A DNA stretch of 64,000 nt from Roseobacter sp. MED193 (GTDB lineage Bacteria > Pseudomonadota > Alphaproteobacteria > Rhodobacterales > Rhodobacteraceae): NCBI RefSeq assembly GCF_000152965.1, contig NZ_CH902583.1, forward strand, positions 2,066,754 through 2,130,753. The letters run 5' to 3'. The translations under genes and the position numbers were made by a program. The notes below the pieces were generated by a model. That model was not told where the DNA came from and made no database searches. It worked only from the letters and a program-made list of their open reading frames with translations. Positions 24,818 to 34,038 of this stretch are shown piece by piece. How positions within the stretch are numbered: the first letter of the stretch is position 1; every line of letters begins with the position of its first letter.

Positions 24818-26791
24818 TCATTCTGCGGCCACCCGCTGCTGAACAGCGCCAGAAAGATCCGCATCAATGATCGTCAGCGTTGCGGAGATCGACCCTTTGC
24901 GACCGTCCTCATAGGTGACTTCGGTGGTGGTCGAAATCTCGCCAGCCCCATCATAAAGCGCCCCGATGATATCGGCGAATTTCTCTTCGACGATCCGACG
25001 ACGCACCTTGCGGGTCCGGGTCATCTCGCCGTCATCCGCATCCAGTTCCTTGTGCAGAACCACAAAACGGTGCACCTGACAGCCCGACAGCATCGGATCC
25101 TCAGCAACAGATTTGTTCACCGCCGAGACATGCTCTTGGATCGAAGCCAGAACCTTGGGGTGACCCGCCAGTTCCTGATAGGACGCATAGGCGATATTGT
25201 TGCGTTCCGCCCAGTTGCCCACCGCCGAGAGATCGATGTTGATAAAGGCGACACAGCGGTCTTTTTCGTTTCCAAAAAGAACGGCCTCAAGGATGTCGGG
25301 ATAGAACTTCAGTTTGTTCTCGACAAATTTGGGCGCGAACATGCTGCCATCGGCCATTTTGCCAACGTCCTTGGCCCGGTCGATAATACGCAGGTGGCCT
25401 GACTTCTCTTCAAAGAAGCCCGCGTCACCGGTTGCCACCCAACCTTCGGAATCCTTGGTGTCTGCGGTGCTTTCGGGGTTTTTGTAGTATTCCACAAAGG
25501 TCCCCGGGGAGCGGTAGAAGATTTCGCCATTGTCAGAGATGCGGATTTCAACATCTGGTGCTGGCACACCCACAGTATCGGCGCGCACTTCGCCATCAGG
25601 CTGCACGGTGATGAACACGGTAGCTTCGGTCTGACCATAAAGCTGTTTGAGGTTAATCCCCAGCGAGCGGTAGAATTCAAAGATCTCCGGACCGATGGCC
25701 TCACCCGCCGTATAGCCGACACGTACATTGCCAAAGCCCAGGGTGTCTTTCAACGGGCCATAGACCATGACATTGCCCAGGGCATACTTCAGCCGGTCCA
25801 TCATGCCGATGGGTTTACCATCCAGAATGCTGGGGCCGACCCTTTTGGCGTGATCCATAAAGTAATGGAACATCTTGCGCTTGAAGTTGCCCGCATCTTC
25901 CATGCGGATCATCACATTGGTCAACTGGGTTTCAAACACACGAGGGGGGGCAAAGTAGTAGCTGGGGCCGATCTCGCGAAGATCGGTCATCATGGTCTCT
26001 GGGCTTTCTGGGCAATTTACACAGAACCCCGCCCAATAGGCCTGACCAATTGAGAAGATGAAGTCGCCAACCCAGGCCATCGGCAGATAGGCGAGGATCT
26101 CGTCGGTTTGTTTAAGCTTATCAAATTCGCAAGCGTTCTTGGCGCTCTCGATGATATTGCGGTTCGACAGAACCACGCCCTTGGGCTTACCGGTGGTGCC
26201 CGAAGTGTAAAGCATCACACAGGTACTGTCATAGGACAGTTTAGCACGGCGATCGTTCAGATCGGTGATCCATTCGTCATAGGCGGCCCGGCCCTGCTCC
26301 TGAACATGGGAATACTGATGGAGCGTGTGGTGGTCGTATTTGCGCAGACCGCGTGGATCCAGATAGATCAGGTGTTCGAACTGATGCAATTGATCCTGCA
26401 CCTCGATCACCTTGTCGACCTGTTCCTGGTCAGCAGCGATCACGAAGCGTGCGCCACAGTGATCCAGAACATAAGCCATTTCTTCGGCGTTGGCATCCTG
26501 GTAGAGCGGCACCGGAATGGCGCCTACCGATTGAGCTGCAACCATCGACCAGTACATATAGGGACGGTTGCCGCCAATGATGGCAATAAAATCGCCCTCA
26601 TTCACACCAAGATTGATGAGACCAAGCGCCAGTGACTCGATCTCCTTGGCGGTCTCCGCCCAGGTCCAGCACTGCCAAATGCCAAATTCTTTTTCTCGGT
26701 AAGCCGGTTGATCACCGAATTCCGATACGTTGCGTTCAAGCAGCGCTGGCAGGGAGAGTTTCCCCGCAGCGCCTGACTGCATCTGAGCCAA
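24818..26791 (-). CDS. long-chain acyl-CoA synthetase family AMP-binding protein
   Basis: The 657-residue product is a full-length AMP-forming ligase that would activate a fatty or other carboxylic acid with ATP and CoA. The nucleotide motif MLYTSGTTGKPKGVV (about 205-220), QLYGQTEATVF, and the hinge region GWVATGDAGFFEEKSGHLRI with IDRAKDV are intact. The C-terminus carries the long tail seen in the FadD15-like group. A TTG start at 26791 is chosen because GGGAGGAG lies seven bases ahead; ATG 26782 is the alternative. It heads the liv-type cluster in the same direction, 312 bases before livG. This pairing of ligase and importer is a recurring arrangement in alphaproteobacteria. Confidence 0.92.
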   Translation of the reverse strand: MAQMQSGAAGKLSLPALLERNVSEFGDQPAYREKEFGIWQCWTWAETAKEIESLALGLINLGVNEGDFIAIIGGNRPYMYWSMVAAQSVGAIPVPLYQDANAEEMAYVLDHCGARFVIAADQEQVDKVIEVQDQLHQFEHLIYLDPRGLRKYDHHTLHQYSHVQEQGRAAYDEWITDLNDRRAKLSYDSTCVMLYTSGTTGKPKGVVLSNRNIIESAKNACEFDKLKQTDEILAYLPMAWVGDFIFSIGQAYWAGFCVNCPESPETMMTDLREIGPSYYFAPPRVFETQLTNVMIRMEDAGNFKRKMFHYFMDHAKRVGPSILDGKPIGMMDRLKYALGNVMVYGPLKDTLGFGNVRVGYTAGEAIGPEIFEFYRSLGINLKQLYGQTEATVFITVQPDGEVRADTVGVPAPDVEIRISDNGEIFYRSPGTFVEYYKNPESTADTKDSEGWVATGDAGFFEEKSGHLRIIDRAKDVGKMADGSMFAPKFVENKLKFYPDILEAVLFGNEKDRCVAFINIDLSAVGNWAERNNIAYASYQELAGHPKVLASIQEHVSAVNKSVAEDPMLSGCQVHRFVVLHKELDADDGEMTRTRKVRRRIVEEKFADIIGALYDGAGEISTTTEVTYEDGRKGSISATLTIIDADLSGAVQQRVAAE

Positions 26792-27056
26792 TGTCTTTCT
26801 CCTCCCATTCCGGCCTTCCCCGACCGGCAGATCGCTGTCACACGATTCTGGCCCCAATTAGGGACTGCCTCATGCTAGCGGGTCAACTTTTTCGTGAAGT
26901 TTTCACAAATCTAACGAATTGTAACAGCCCCCTCAGGCGGGCTCTTTTAGGCGTTGGACCGAAATGGATTAGGGCAGTTCAATCACAACCCTTGCCAAGA
27001 CGGGGGGATGTCAGCCAACATTGTAACTGTGTGAGTGTTGAGTAGCGGGGGTTCAA

Positions 27057-29393
27057 ATGAAACGCATTCTGGCATTGATTCTGGCTCTGTTCCTCACCGA
27101 GCCTGCATCCGCGGCCAGATACGCCTTTATTCTGGGAAACTCCGACTACGCAGAGTTGGGGGATCTGGCCAATACCCATGCTGACGCTGAGGCCTACGCT
27201 AAGGCACTGGAAGGTCTAGGATTTGCGATAACCCTGAACAAGGATCTCGACAGGCGCCAAACGCTGCATGCCTTCTACAGTTTCCTCAATCAGGTCGCCC
27301 CCGGAGACGACGTGGCCTTTGTGTATTCTGGGCATGGCTGGAGCAATGGCCGGGTCAACTACATTGTCCCAACCGAGGTCCAACGCCCCCAACCTGAATT
27401 TCAAAAGCTGCTAGAGGATGCCACCATCCCCCTTCAGAACGGCCATAATGGCCTGTTGGATGAGTTGGAGGCTAAGGGCGTTGCCCTCACCATTGCCGTC
27501 ATTGATGCCTGCCGTGACAGTCCCTTTTTGCAAAGTCCTGGCACAAAATCCATTGGCGTCACACGGGGGCTAACGCCGATTTTGCCCAGTACTGGCACGT
27601 TTATTGTTTACTCGGCCGGGAAGGGGCAGCAGGCCCTGGACCACCTCCCCACAGATAGTCCGGACCAAAAGCTCTCGGTCTTTACCCGCAATTTCGTCCA
27701 GCATCTGAAACCGGGCACCTACCTGCAGGATGCAATACTGGATGCCCGCAGACAAACCACTCGGCAGGCAGCCTCTTATGGCGGGCACCAACAGTTACCT
27801 GCCTATTATGATCAGACAACAGCGCGCATCTGCCTCGCCGGCCAGTGTGGCGTTCAGACACAAGAGCCACCAAAGCCGCCCACTGATTCCGCTGCGCAGA
27901 CCGTGGCTCTCGATCAATGCAGTGCCCTTTTCAAAGTCGCGCAGGATACCGACCAATGCTACGCCTATTTGGCCTATCAGTCCCACTGTGCGGATCACAC
28001 CTTTGCACCCATCGCTGAATCCTATGTGAGACTTCGGTGTGAAGCTACGGAGCCTCCACCAATTACCACGCCGCAAACCCGCGCGCAGATCGAGCCTGAA
28101 AATCAGACGATCGCATCGAGTCAGACCGAGCCTACGCCGGTCGCACCCAGGCTGACAGAACAGGCGGCCACAATACCGGATCCTGACCAATTTCTGGCGC
28201 TTCTTTCAAAGAACAAAGGGAATGTCCCTGCCCCTCCTCTTGCGGGCAACAGACCGGCAGCCCCGTCCACTGCGGCAGCTGGCGCGCCCAGCCCCACAGC
28301 AGCCGTTGCCACGCCATCCTCACCCACACCGCAACAAGCGGCGCTCGTGTCCTGTGCCGATGAGGCCGGACACCCACGCCATCCGCACCTGACAGGCCAG
28401 CGCATCAATTCCGCTGGCGTAAAATGGGACAGCTTAAGAGCAGAGACAGCTATTCTCGCCTGCAAACGGGCCGTACAGCTCAACCCTGAGACCCCAGCAG
28501 TACAAGCATTTTTGGCCCGCGCCTACGACAAGGCAAACAACTTGCCCCAAGCCCTATCCAATTACCGCGCGGCCGCTGCAGCTCAGGACCCGATGGCGCA
28601 AACCAATCTGGCGCTGATGTACCGCAAGGGCCAGGGTGTAACCCAAAGCGACCAACTCGCAGTGACCTATCTTAGGCGCGCCGCTAATCAGGGATACCCA
28701 ATCGCAGAAACACAGCTCGGATGGATGTACGAAAAAGGCCGCGCAGTACCGCAGGATGATGCTTTGGCAGTATCCTGGTATCGCAAGGCCGCCAACAGGG
28801 ACCATCCGCGCGCCCAGTACAATCTGGCCTGGATGTATGAAAACGGTCGCGGCACAAGCCAGAGCTACTCTCGTGCTTATGACTGGTACCAAAAAGCAGC
28901 GCAGGCTGACTATCTCAACGCTCAGTACAAGATCGGCGTGTTCCACCGGGAAGGGTACGGCGTTTCTCAGAATGATGTAGAGGCTGTACGTTGGTTCCGA
29001 ATGGCCGCAGCGCGTGATTTGCCAAAGGCGCAGACGTCACTGGGGTGGATGTACGAAAAAGGCCGGGGGGTACAGCAAAGCTACAGCAAGGCTTTGGAGT
29101 GGTACCACAAGGCTGCGGCGCAAGGGAATGCGACGGCAACCGTCAATATCGGGGTTCAATATGAACTGGGCCGTGGAGTGACCCAAAATGACCAACGCGC
29201 GGTATCCTATTACATCGACGGGTTAAAACTGGGGAGCGAAACCCCCTTGGGCTGGTCCGGTGATTCTTGGCGGCAAAGCACCCTGATGGCGATGCAACGC
29301 AGGCTTCGCGACATGGGACTTTACACAGGCGCGATCGATGGCAAGATTGGCCCCGGCACCCGCGCGGCAATGCGCGCCCTCTTGGGCAGCTAG
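27057..29393 (+). CDS. secreted caspase-family protein with Sel1 repeats and peptidoglycan-binding domain
   Basis: The 778-residue protein has a signal peptide (about 1-20) and a peptidase C14 (caspase-like) domain (21-260). The catalytic His is probably His93 in YSGHGWS and the Cys is Cys152 in VIDACRDSP, both intact. A cysteine-containing segment and a Pro/Thr/Ala-rich linker follow (about 265-445). Then come six Sel1-like repeats (about 513-728) and a peptidoglycan-binding type 1 domain (about 733-778, LRDMGLYTGAIDGKIGPGTR). It should work in the periplasm or at the wall. GCGGGGG precedes the ATG. Downstream, 69 bases away, is a hybrid kinase gene. Targets are unknown; a protease activated by wall binding is one inference. 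Confidence 0.9.
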   Translation: MKRILALILALFLTEPASAARYAFILGNSDYAELGDLANTHADAEAYAKALEGLGFAITLNKDLDRRQTLHAFYSFLNQVAPGDDVAFVYSGHGWSNGRVNYIVPTEVQRPQPEFQKLLEDATIPLQNGHNGLLDELEAKGVALTIAVIDACRDSPFLQSPGTKSIGVTRGLTPILPSTGTFIVYSAGKGQQALDHLPTDSPDQKLSVFTRNFVQHLKPGTYLQDAILDARRQTTRQAASYGGHQQLPAYYDQTTARICLAGQCGVQTQEPPKPPTDSAAQTVALDQCSALFKVAQDTDQCYAYLAYQSHCADHTFAPIAESYVRLRCEATEPPPITTPQTRAQIEPENQTIASSQTEPTPVAPRLTEQAATIPDPDQFLALLSKNKGNVPAPPLAGNRPAAPSTAAAGAPSPTAAVATPSSPTPQQAALVSCADEAGHPRHPHLTGQRINSAGVKWDSLRAETAILACKRAVQLNPETPAVQAFLARAYDKANNLPQALSNYRAAAAAQDPMAQTNLALMYRKGQGVTQSDQLAVTYLRRAANQGYPIAETQLGWMYEKGRAVPQDDALAVSWYRKAANRDHPRAQYNLAWMYENGRGTSQSYSRAYDWYQKAAQADYLNAQYKIGVFHREGYGVSQNDVEAVRWFRMAAARDLPKAQTSLGWMYEKGRGVQQSYSKALEWYHKAAAQGNATATVNIGVQYELGRGVTQNDQRAVSYYIDGLKLGSETPLGWSGDSWRQSTLMAMQRRLRDMGLYTGAIDGKIGPGTRAAMRALLGS
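28593..29240 (+). repeat. six tandem 108-base Sel1 repeats
   Basis: The part of the caspase-family gene coding for Sel1 repeats consists of 36-codon units with the pattern A..LG.MYE.GRGV.Q....A..WY.KAA. DNA similarity between units is high in places: TGGATGTACGAAAAAGGCCG occurs at 28722 and again exactly 324 bases (three units) later at 29046. This suggests fairly recent duplication or strong constraint. Confidence 0.85.
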
Positions 29394-29462
29394 GTTCCCC
29401 GCGTCGTCGCGCCGCGCTTGCTCTTTTTTGCTAAGATGCTACCCCAAGGGCGGGGAGACAGC

Positions 29463-31364
29463 ATGAACACATCCGACAAATCACGCGCAGCAATGACAAC
29501 CGCCGGGCTGAACCTGATTGCGCAGGCGATTTCAATCTACGACAGCGAGTTACGGCTGGCCGTCTGCAACAGTCGATTTCAAGAAATGTTCAACCTGCCC
29601 AATGACCTGGTCAGCCCCGGTGCCCGCTTTGACGACACCATTCGCTATATCGCCGCCAGCGGCGAATACGGCCCGATGGAGGACATTGAGGAATTTGTCT
29701 CGGCCCGTGTGGAACAGGCGCTGGATTTTGAACCCCATTACATCGAACGCACCCGTTCCAATGGCCAGGTGATCTCGATCGAGGGGGCACCGCTGCCGCA
29801 GGGGGGGTGGGTGGCGGTCTATACCGACATCAGCCGCACCAAACGGGTTGAGCAGCTGCTACGCGCAAAATCCGAGGAAATGTCTGACCGGTTGATCTCT
29901 CACACCGAGGAACTCTCGGCGACCAACCGTAAGCTGGCGGCGACGATTACCGCGCTGGAAGAGGCCAAACGACAGCTTACCGAAATCGAGGGTCGCACCC
30001 GTCTCACCACCGAAATGATGCCAGCTCATATCGCCCATGTCGATGCTGATGGCTATTACACCTATACCAACAGACGGCTTAGTTCGGTCTTTCCCAGCCG
30101 CCCCTCTGATATTCTGGAGATGCATATTTCCGACGCGCTCGGCCCTGAGGCCTTTGCCAAGATTGAGCCGCATCTTATGGCGGCCTACAAGGGGAGCAGC
30201 CCGGTATTTGAATTCACCGAAGTGCACGACAGCCGTCGCATCCGGGTGGCCTTTACCCCCGATTTGGGCGGCGGGGTCTATATCCTCTCTATGGATGTGA
30301 CCGAGGAAACCCAAGCACGGGTCGCCCTGCAGCAGGCGCGACGGCGTGAGATTGCTGCACAGATGACCTCGGGGCTGGCCCATGATTTTTCCAACCTGCT
30401 GACCATCATATTGGGAATGCAGGGCAAGCTAGACAAGATGGAGCTGCCCGCGGCTGCCCAGGAGATGGTGCGTGGCACCCTCTCAGCGGCGCGGCGCGGG
30501 GGGAGATTGCTGAACCGGATCGGAGAGATGACCGGACAGCGCAGCCTGCGCCCACAGGCCACCAATATGCACGCGCTCCTGTCTGAACTAAAAATTCTCG
30601 CTACCCCTTCGTTGCCCCAGGGGGTAGGGTTAAGCGTATTGGACAATACGCCCGATGTAATCTTGCTGCTGGATGCAGGAAAGCTGCAAGATGCGCTGCT
30701 GAACCTGATCCTCAACGCGCGTGACGCCTGTGGCGTTAATGGCCAGATCACTGTCAGCGCCCATGTCGTTGGCAAAGTCTGGCTGGAAATCAGCGTTTCG
30801 GACACCGGCCCCGGATTTTCCAATGATGCGCTCAAAAATGCGCTCAACCCCTTTTTCACTACCAAGGGCAGCGAGGGCTCTGGGCTTGGTCTGCCCATGG
30901 TCTATGATATGGCAAAATCTGCGGGCGGGGACATGCGCGTGGGCAACACAGTTTCTGGTGCCAGCGTCACACTGCGCTTGCCCTACAGGCTCGCCCCCGA
31001 TCCCAATGGCGGCCTGGCCCTCTTGGTTGAGGACAGTGAAGAGTTGCGCGCCACGTTCCGCGATATGTTGATTGATCTTGGTTATTCGGTAATCGAAGCC
31101 ACCAGCGTTGACGAAGCATCGGCCCTGGCGGCAGATATTCCTGATATTGCCCTGGTCCTTTCAGACGTGCGGCTGGAAGGTGAAGCCACCGGCATTGACC
31201 TGGCGCAACGCCTCAAGGGCTCCCACCTGCCTATTATCCTTATGACCTCCTTACCGCCCAGTGATCCGCAGTTCCGTTTGGCATTGAAGGCTGGACCTGT
31301 CCTGCCAAAACCCTTTACGACACAGCAACTATCGGCCCTCATCCCCACGGAGACACCTGCATGA
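29463..31364 (+). CDS. hybrid sensor histidine kinase with two PAS domains and a receiver
   Basis: The 633-residue protein has a PAS_7-like domain (about 15-128) and a coiled coil (128-180). A second PAS domain (185-285) is followed by a HisKA/HATPase core with phospho-accepting His307 in SGLAHDFSNLLT. The N box is LLNLILNARDA (Asn418), and DTGPGF and GSGLGLPMVYD are the G boxes. A C-terminal receiver (515-630) has Asp568 in VLSDVRLEG. There is no membrane segment, so it is cytosolic and senses an internal signal, perhaps redox or a cofactor in PAS. ATG 29463 has GGGGAGA in place; the upstream frame is rejected. Its stop overlaps the response regulator gene by four bases. Confidence 0.93.
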   Translation: MNTSDKSRAAMTTAGLNLIAQAISIYDSELRLAVCNSRFQEMFNLPNDLVSPGARFDDTIRYIAASGEYGPMEDIEEFVSARVEQALDFEPHYIERTRSNGQVISIEGAPLPQGGWVAVYTDISRTKRVEQLLRAKSEEMSDRLISHTEELSATNRKLAATITALEEAKRQLTEIEGRTRLTTEMMPAHIAHVDADGYYTYTNRRLSSVFPSRPSDILEMHISDALGPEAFAKIEPHLMAAYKGSSPVFEFTEVHDSRRIRVAFTPDLGGGVYILSMDVTEETQARVALQQARRREIAAQMTSGLAHDFSNLLTIILGMQGKLDKMELPAAAQEMVRGTLSAARRGGRLLNRIGEMTGQRSLRPQATNMHALLSELKILATPSLPQGVGLSVLDNTPDVILLLDAGKLQDALLNLILNARDACGVNGQITVSAHVVGKVWLEISVSDTGPGFSNDALKNALNPFFTTKGSEGSGLGLPMVYDMAKSAGGDMRVGNTVSGASVTLRLPYRLAPDPNGGLALLVEDSEELRATFRDMLIDLGYSVIEATSVDEASALAADIPDIALVLSDVRLEGEATGIDLAQRLKGSHLPIILMTSLPPSDPQFRLALKAGPVLPKPFTTQQLSALIPTETPA

Positions 31365-32065
31365 CCGCGCCTCTTGTCACCATTTTGGACGATGAACCCG
31401 AAATTCGTCAGATCCTCACGGACTGCCTGCAAGAGGCCGGGTTTCGCACCCAGAGCTTTGCCCGTGCCCGCGAGTTCGAGGCCTCTCTCAAACGGGTCAC
31501 GCCGGATGTTTGTCTGGTGGATCTGTCGCTGCCGGATGTAGATGGGTTGGCCCTTGTACATCGCTTAGCGCTAGAGCAGGGCGCCGCAGTGATCATTATC
31601 TCTGGTCGCGCCCAGGTGCAGGATCGCGTCACCGGGCTGGAGCTTGGCGCGGATGACTATATCACCAAACCCTTTGACCCCGCAGAGGTGGTCGCCCGTA
31701 TTCGTGCCCGGCTGCGCTCTGGCCCCCGCAACCAACCTGTAGGCGGAAACTCCGCTCAATTTGCCGGCTGGACCGCGCATTTTGATCGCTACCTGCTCGA
31801 AGATGACCAGGGAATTGAAGTGCCGTTCTCCCATGCCGAGGGTGAGGTATTACGGCTGTTTCTGGACAGTCCCAAACGCCTGATCTCGCGCGCCCAGATG
31901 CAGGAGAGCCTGGGCGGTGGAGCTGGTGACAGCTTTGATCGGGCCATGGATGTACGCGTGTCGCGGCTGCGCACCAAACTGCGCGAAGATCCCAAAAATC
32001 CACGCCTGATCAAAACCATCTACGGTGCTGGCTATATCTTTCTGGGCGATGTGACCTGGAGCTAA
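31361..32065 (+). CDS. OmpR-type response regulator
   Basis: The 234-residue product has an N-terminal receiver (1-120) with acidic DDE at 10-12, phospho-accepting Asp54 in CLVDLSLPD and Lys in YITKPFDP. A winged-helix DNA-binding domain (about 135-230) has RAMDVRVSRLRTKL and IKTIYGAGYIF. It therefore binds DNA as a dimer after phosphorylation. Its ATG overlaps the stop of the hybrid kinase gene (ATGA), so the two are translationally coupled and almost surely partners. Because the kinase already has a receiver, phosphate could go either directly to Asp54 or through a separate Hpt protein not encoded here. Confidence 0.95.
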   Translation: MTAPLVTILDDEPEIRQILTDCLQEAGFRTQSFARAREFEASLKRVTPDVCLVDLSLPDVDGLALVHRLALEQGAAVIIISGRAQVQDRVTGLELGADDYITKPFDPAEVVARIRARLRSGPRNQPVGGNSAQFAGWTAHFDRYLLEDDQGIEVPFSHAEGEVLRLFLDSPKRLISRAQMQESLGGGAGDSFDRAMDVRVSRLRTKLREDPKNPRLIKTIYGAGYIFLGDVTWS

Positions 32066-32103
32066 CCTCCGGGCAGCGCCTCGGAAATCCCGGCTACCGC
32101 CTC

Positions 32104-32131
32104 TTGCCCCGGCGATTCGCTTTGGTATAGA
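32104..32131 (+). promoter_or_regulatory. promoter close to the WGR gene start
   Basis: TTGCCC and TATAGA are separated by 16 bases. The expected start site (about 7 bases after the -10) falls at 32138-32140, right on the ATG at 32140, which has no ribosome site in front. The message could be leaderless. Confidence 0.5.
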
Positions 32132-32139
32132 ATCACCTC

Positions 32140-32367
32140 ATGGCCACCTGTCTTCTCTATAGCCAAACCCCAAGCCGCCGCTCTCGGTTCTATCGGATCG
32201 AGCTGGCACTGAACCTGTTTTCCGAGGTGTCCGTCCTTCGGGAATGGGGGATCGCTGGGAGCAATGGTCAAAGCGCCATCAACATCTATGACAACCTGCG
32301 CGAGGCCTCACTGGCGGCGGACAAGCATCGCAATCGCATGCTGAAACGCGGCTACGCCCGCGGCTGA
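32140..32367 (+). CDS. small stand-alone WGR domain protein
   Basis: The 75-residue product consists only of a WGR domain: SRRSRFYRIELALNLFSEVS, then VLREWGIAGSNGQ with the name-giving residues, and a C-terminal helix with DKHRNRMLKRGYARG. WGR domains occur in PARPs and in bacterial MolR-like proteins and are thought to bind nucleic acid. Stand-alone copies in alphaproteobacteria have no settled function. It follows the two-component genes by 74 bases but has its own promoter-like sequence. It is convergent with ridA, seven bases apart, with no terminator visible between. Confidence 0.9.
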   Translation: MATCLLYSQTPSRRSRFYRIELALNLFSEVSVLREWGIAGSNGQSAINIYDNLREASLAADKHRNRMLKRGYARG

Positions 32368-32374
32368 GCAAGCC

Positions 32375-32773
32375 TCAAGGTGTCTTTGGCTTTTGAGCAA
32401 TGACCCGGATTTCCACCACCGCTCCCGGGCGTCTTAACTCCGCCACGCCGTGGGCAGTCCAAGCCGGAAAGGGCTCGCAAACGTAGTCGCGGCGAACCTC
32501 AGTGAACAGATCAAAATGATCGCTCATCCCTACGTGGTAGCTGGTCATTTCGACAATCGAAGAAAAATCTAGACCCGCCTCTGCCAGCACTGCTCCGATC
32601 TTGGCAAAGGCGTTGCGAAACTGCTGCTCTGGATCATCCGGCATTTCCCCCGAAGCCTCGGAACCGGTCATCCCGGTGAGGAACAGATGCTCTCCGGACA
32701 GGACCCCCGGCGACAGCGCCAAATCCTGGCAGGCGCGTTCTGATCCCTTTGGGACTATGGCAAGGACTGGCAT
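32375..32773 (-). CDS. RidA family protein
   Basis: The 132-residue product belongs to the RidA/YjgF family, which hydrolyses reactive enamine and imine intermediates from PLP enzymes, or has related deaminase roles. Family features are SGEHLFLTGMTGS, FAKIGAVLAEAGLDFSSIVE and the C-terminal VEIRVIAQKP. In true RidA an arginine near the end (in the motif around residue 105) is catalytic; here AELRRPGAVVEI offers candidates. ATG 32773 has GGAG eight bases ahead; an in-frame GTG three codons upstream overlaps it. It stands 71 bases downstream of the M20 amidohydrolase gene in the same direction and may be co-transcribed with it. Confidence 0.88.
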   Translation of the reverse strand: MPVLAIVPKGSERACQDLALSPGVLSGEHLFLTGMTGSEASGEMPDDPEQQFRNAFAKIGAVLAEAGLDFSSIVEMTSYHVGMSDHFDLFTEVRRDYVCEPFPAWTAHGVAELRRPGAVVEIRVIAQKPKTP

Positions 32774-32844
32774 TGAAATCACTCCAACATTAATGGCGTG
32801 ATCAGTCTAGCACCCCTGTAAAGCCCCCAAGTGCCGACAGCGCA

Positions 32845-34038
32845 TCAAAGTGAAAAAGCCGCCTGAGCCAGAACCTCCAGCCCTTTGACAAGATCGGCCT
32901 CCTTGGTGTCTTCATCAAAGGCATGGCTGATGCCTCCAATCGAGGGCACAAAAAGCATCGCTGAGGGTATCACACTGGAGACATTGGCCGCATCATGCAG
33001 GGCGCCTGAGGGCAGATCCAGCCATTTCCCGGGTGCGAGCTCCTCTGCTGCCTGGCGCAAAGCCGCCTTGAGGCGCGGGTCCATCGCAGAGGGTTCAATA
33101 CCGCCCACCTCGCTCAGTTCGATCTCAACCCCTCGATCGCGGGCGACTTCTTCTGCAACCTCCCGCAGGATCTTTTCCATATAGTTCAAACGTGCGGAAT
33201 CGCCGTCACGCCATTGCAATGAAAACCGCGCCTGCCCTGGCACAACAGAGGACGCGTTCGGGCTTAATGTGGCATGGCCAAGGGTCCAGACGGTCTCAGG
33301 GGTTGCCACCGTCGAAAAACGCTCATTAATTCGTTGATTGAAGTTTGACAGCGCCTGAAAGGCATCCTGGCGCTGCGCCATAGGCGTGGTGCCAGCGTGG
33401 TTTTGGCGGCCTCTTATCACGATCCGCACCTCGCGAATGCCGACAATCTCGCTCACCACGCCGATCTGATCCCCCGAAGCATCCATGCCCGGCCCCTGCT
33501 CGATATGCAGTTCGATAAAACCGGTAAACATATCATGAGGCAAAAACTCACGGGCGCGTTCCGCCATACGGGCCCGGGCGGCGCCCAGGGCCAAGCCATC
33601 TGTATCAGTCAACATATCCGCTTCGGCCAACGGGATCTTACCTGTCCAGACATCCGAACCAGTAAGAATGCCAAAGCGGCCTTCCTCGTCCTGGAAGTTC
33701 ACTACAGAGATGGGGGGACCACCCGCCTCCTTGGCGGCGCGGGCGATCTCTAGCCCAGCAACCACGCCCAAAGCCCCGTCGAGCCATCCCCCTTCGGGTT
33801 GGCTATCACTATGGGATCCGATCAGTAACGATCTTTCTCCGCCGACCCCAAAGAGATTTCCAACTGGATCAAAATGGGTTTTCAACCCCGCCTCTTTCAT
33901 CCGGGCGGCCAGCCACCGCCGGGCAGCAATATCCACTGCTGTAAAGGCCGGTCGGACTACTCCCTTTCCCTGACCCGAAGCGCCAAATGATTGTAGCCGG
34001 TGCAAATCATCAAGAAAACGATCAGGGTTCAATGTCAT
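32845..34038 (-). CDS. M20 family amidohydrolase (N-carbamoyl-amino acid hydrolase / allantoate amidohydrolase type)
   Basis: The 397-residue product is a metal-dependent hydrolase of the hydantoinase/carbamoylase group. [21 protein letters not shown] (about 72-92) carries the first metal ligands. [12 protein letters not shown] provides Glu residues, [10 protein letters not shown] a further His, and [11 protein letters not shown] the dimerisation-domain substrate site. The C-terminal [12 protein letters not shown] supplies the last histidine. It would release ammonia and carbon dioxide, or an amino acid, from an N-carbamoyl or ureido compound. Without purine or hydantoin genes nearby the substrate cannot be chosen. 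It is divergent from the phosphatase-led operon and precedes ridA. Confidence 0.88.
   Translation of the reverse strand: MTLNPDRFLDDLHRLQSFGASGQGKGVVRPAFTAVDIAARRWLAARMKEAGLKTHFDPVGNLFGVGGERSLLIGSHSDSQPEGGWLDGALGVVAGLEIARAAKEAGGPPISVVNFQDEEGRFGILTGSDVWTGKIPLAEADMLTDTDGLALGAARARMAERAREFLPHDMFTGFIELHIEQGPGMDASGDQIGVVSEIVGIREVRIVIRGRQNHAGTTPMAQRQDAFQALSNFNQRINERFSTVATPETVWTLGHATLSPNASSVVPGQARFSLQWRDGDSARLNYMEKILREVAEEVARDRGVEIELSEVGGIEPSAMDPRLKAALRQAAEELAPGKWLDLPSGALHDAANVSSVIPSAMLFVPSIGGISHAFDEDTKEADLVKGLEVLAQAAFSL

Noticed and set aside
26930-26965. Hairpin followed by CTTTT ahead of the caspase gene
   Set aside because: The stem has a mismatch and there is no upstream plus-strand gene to terminate.
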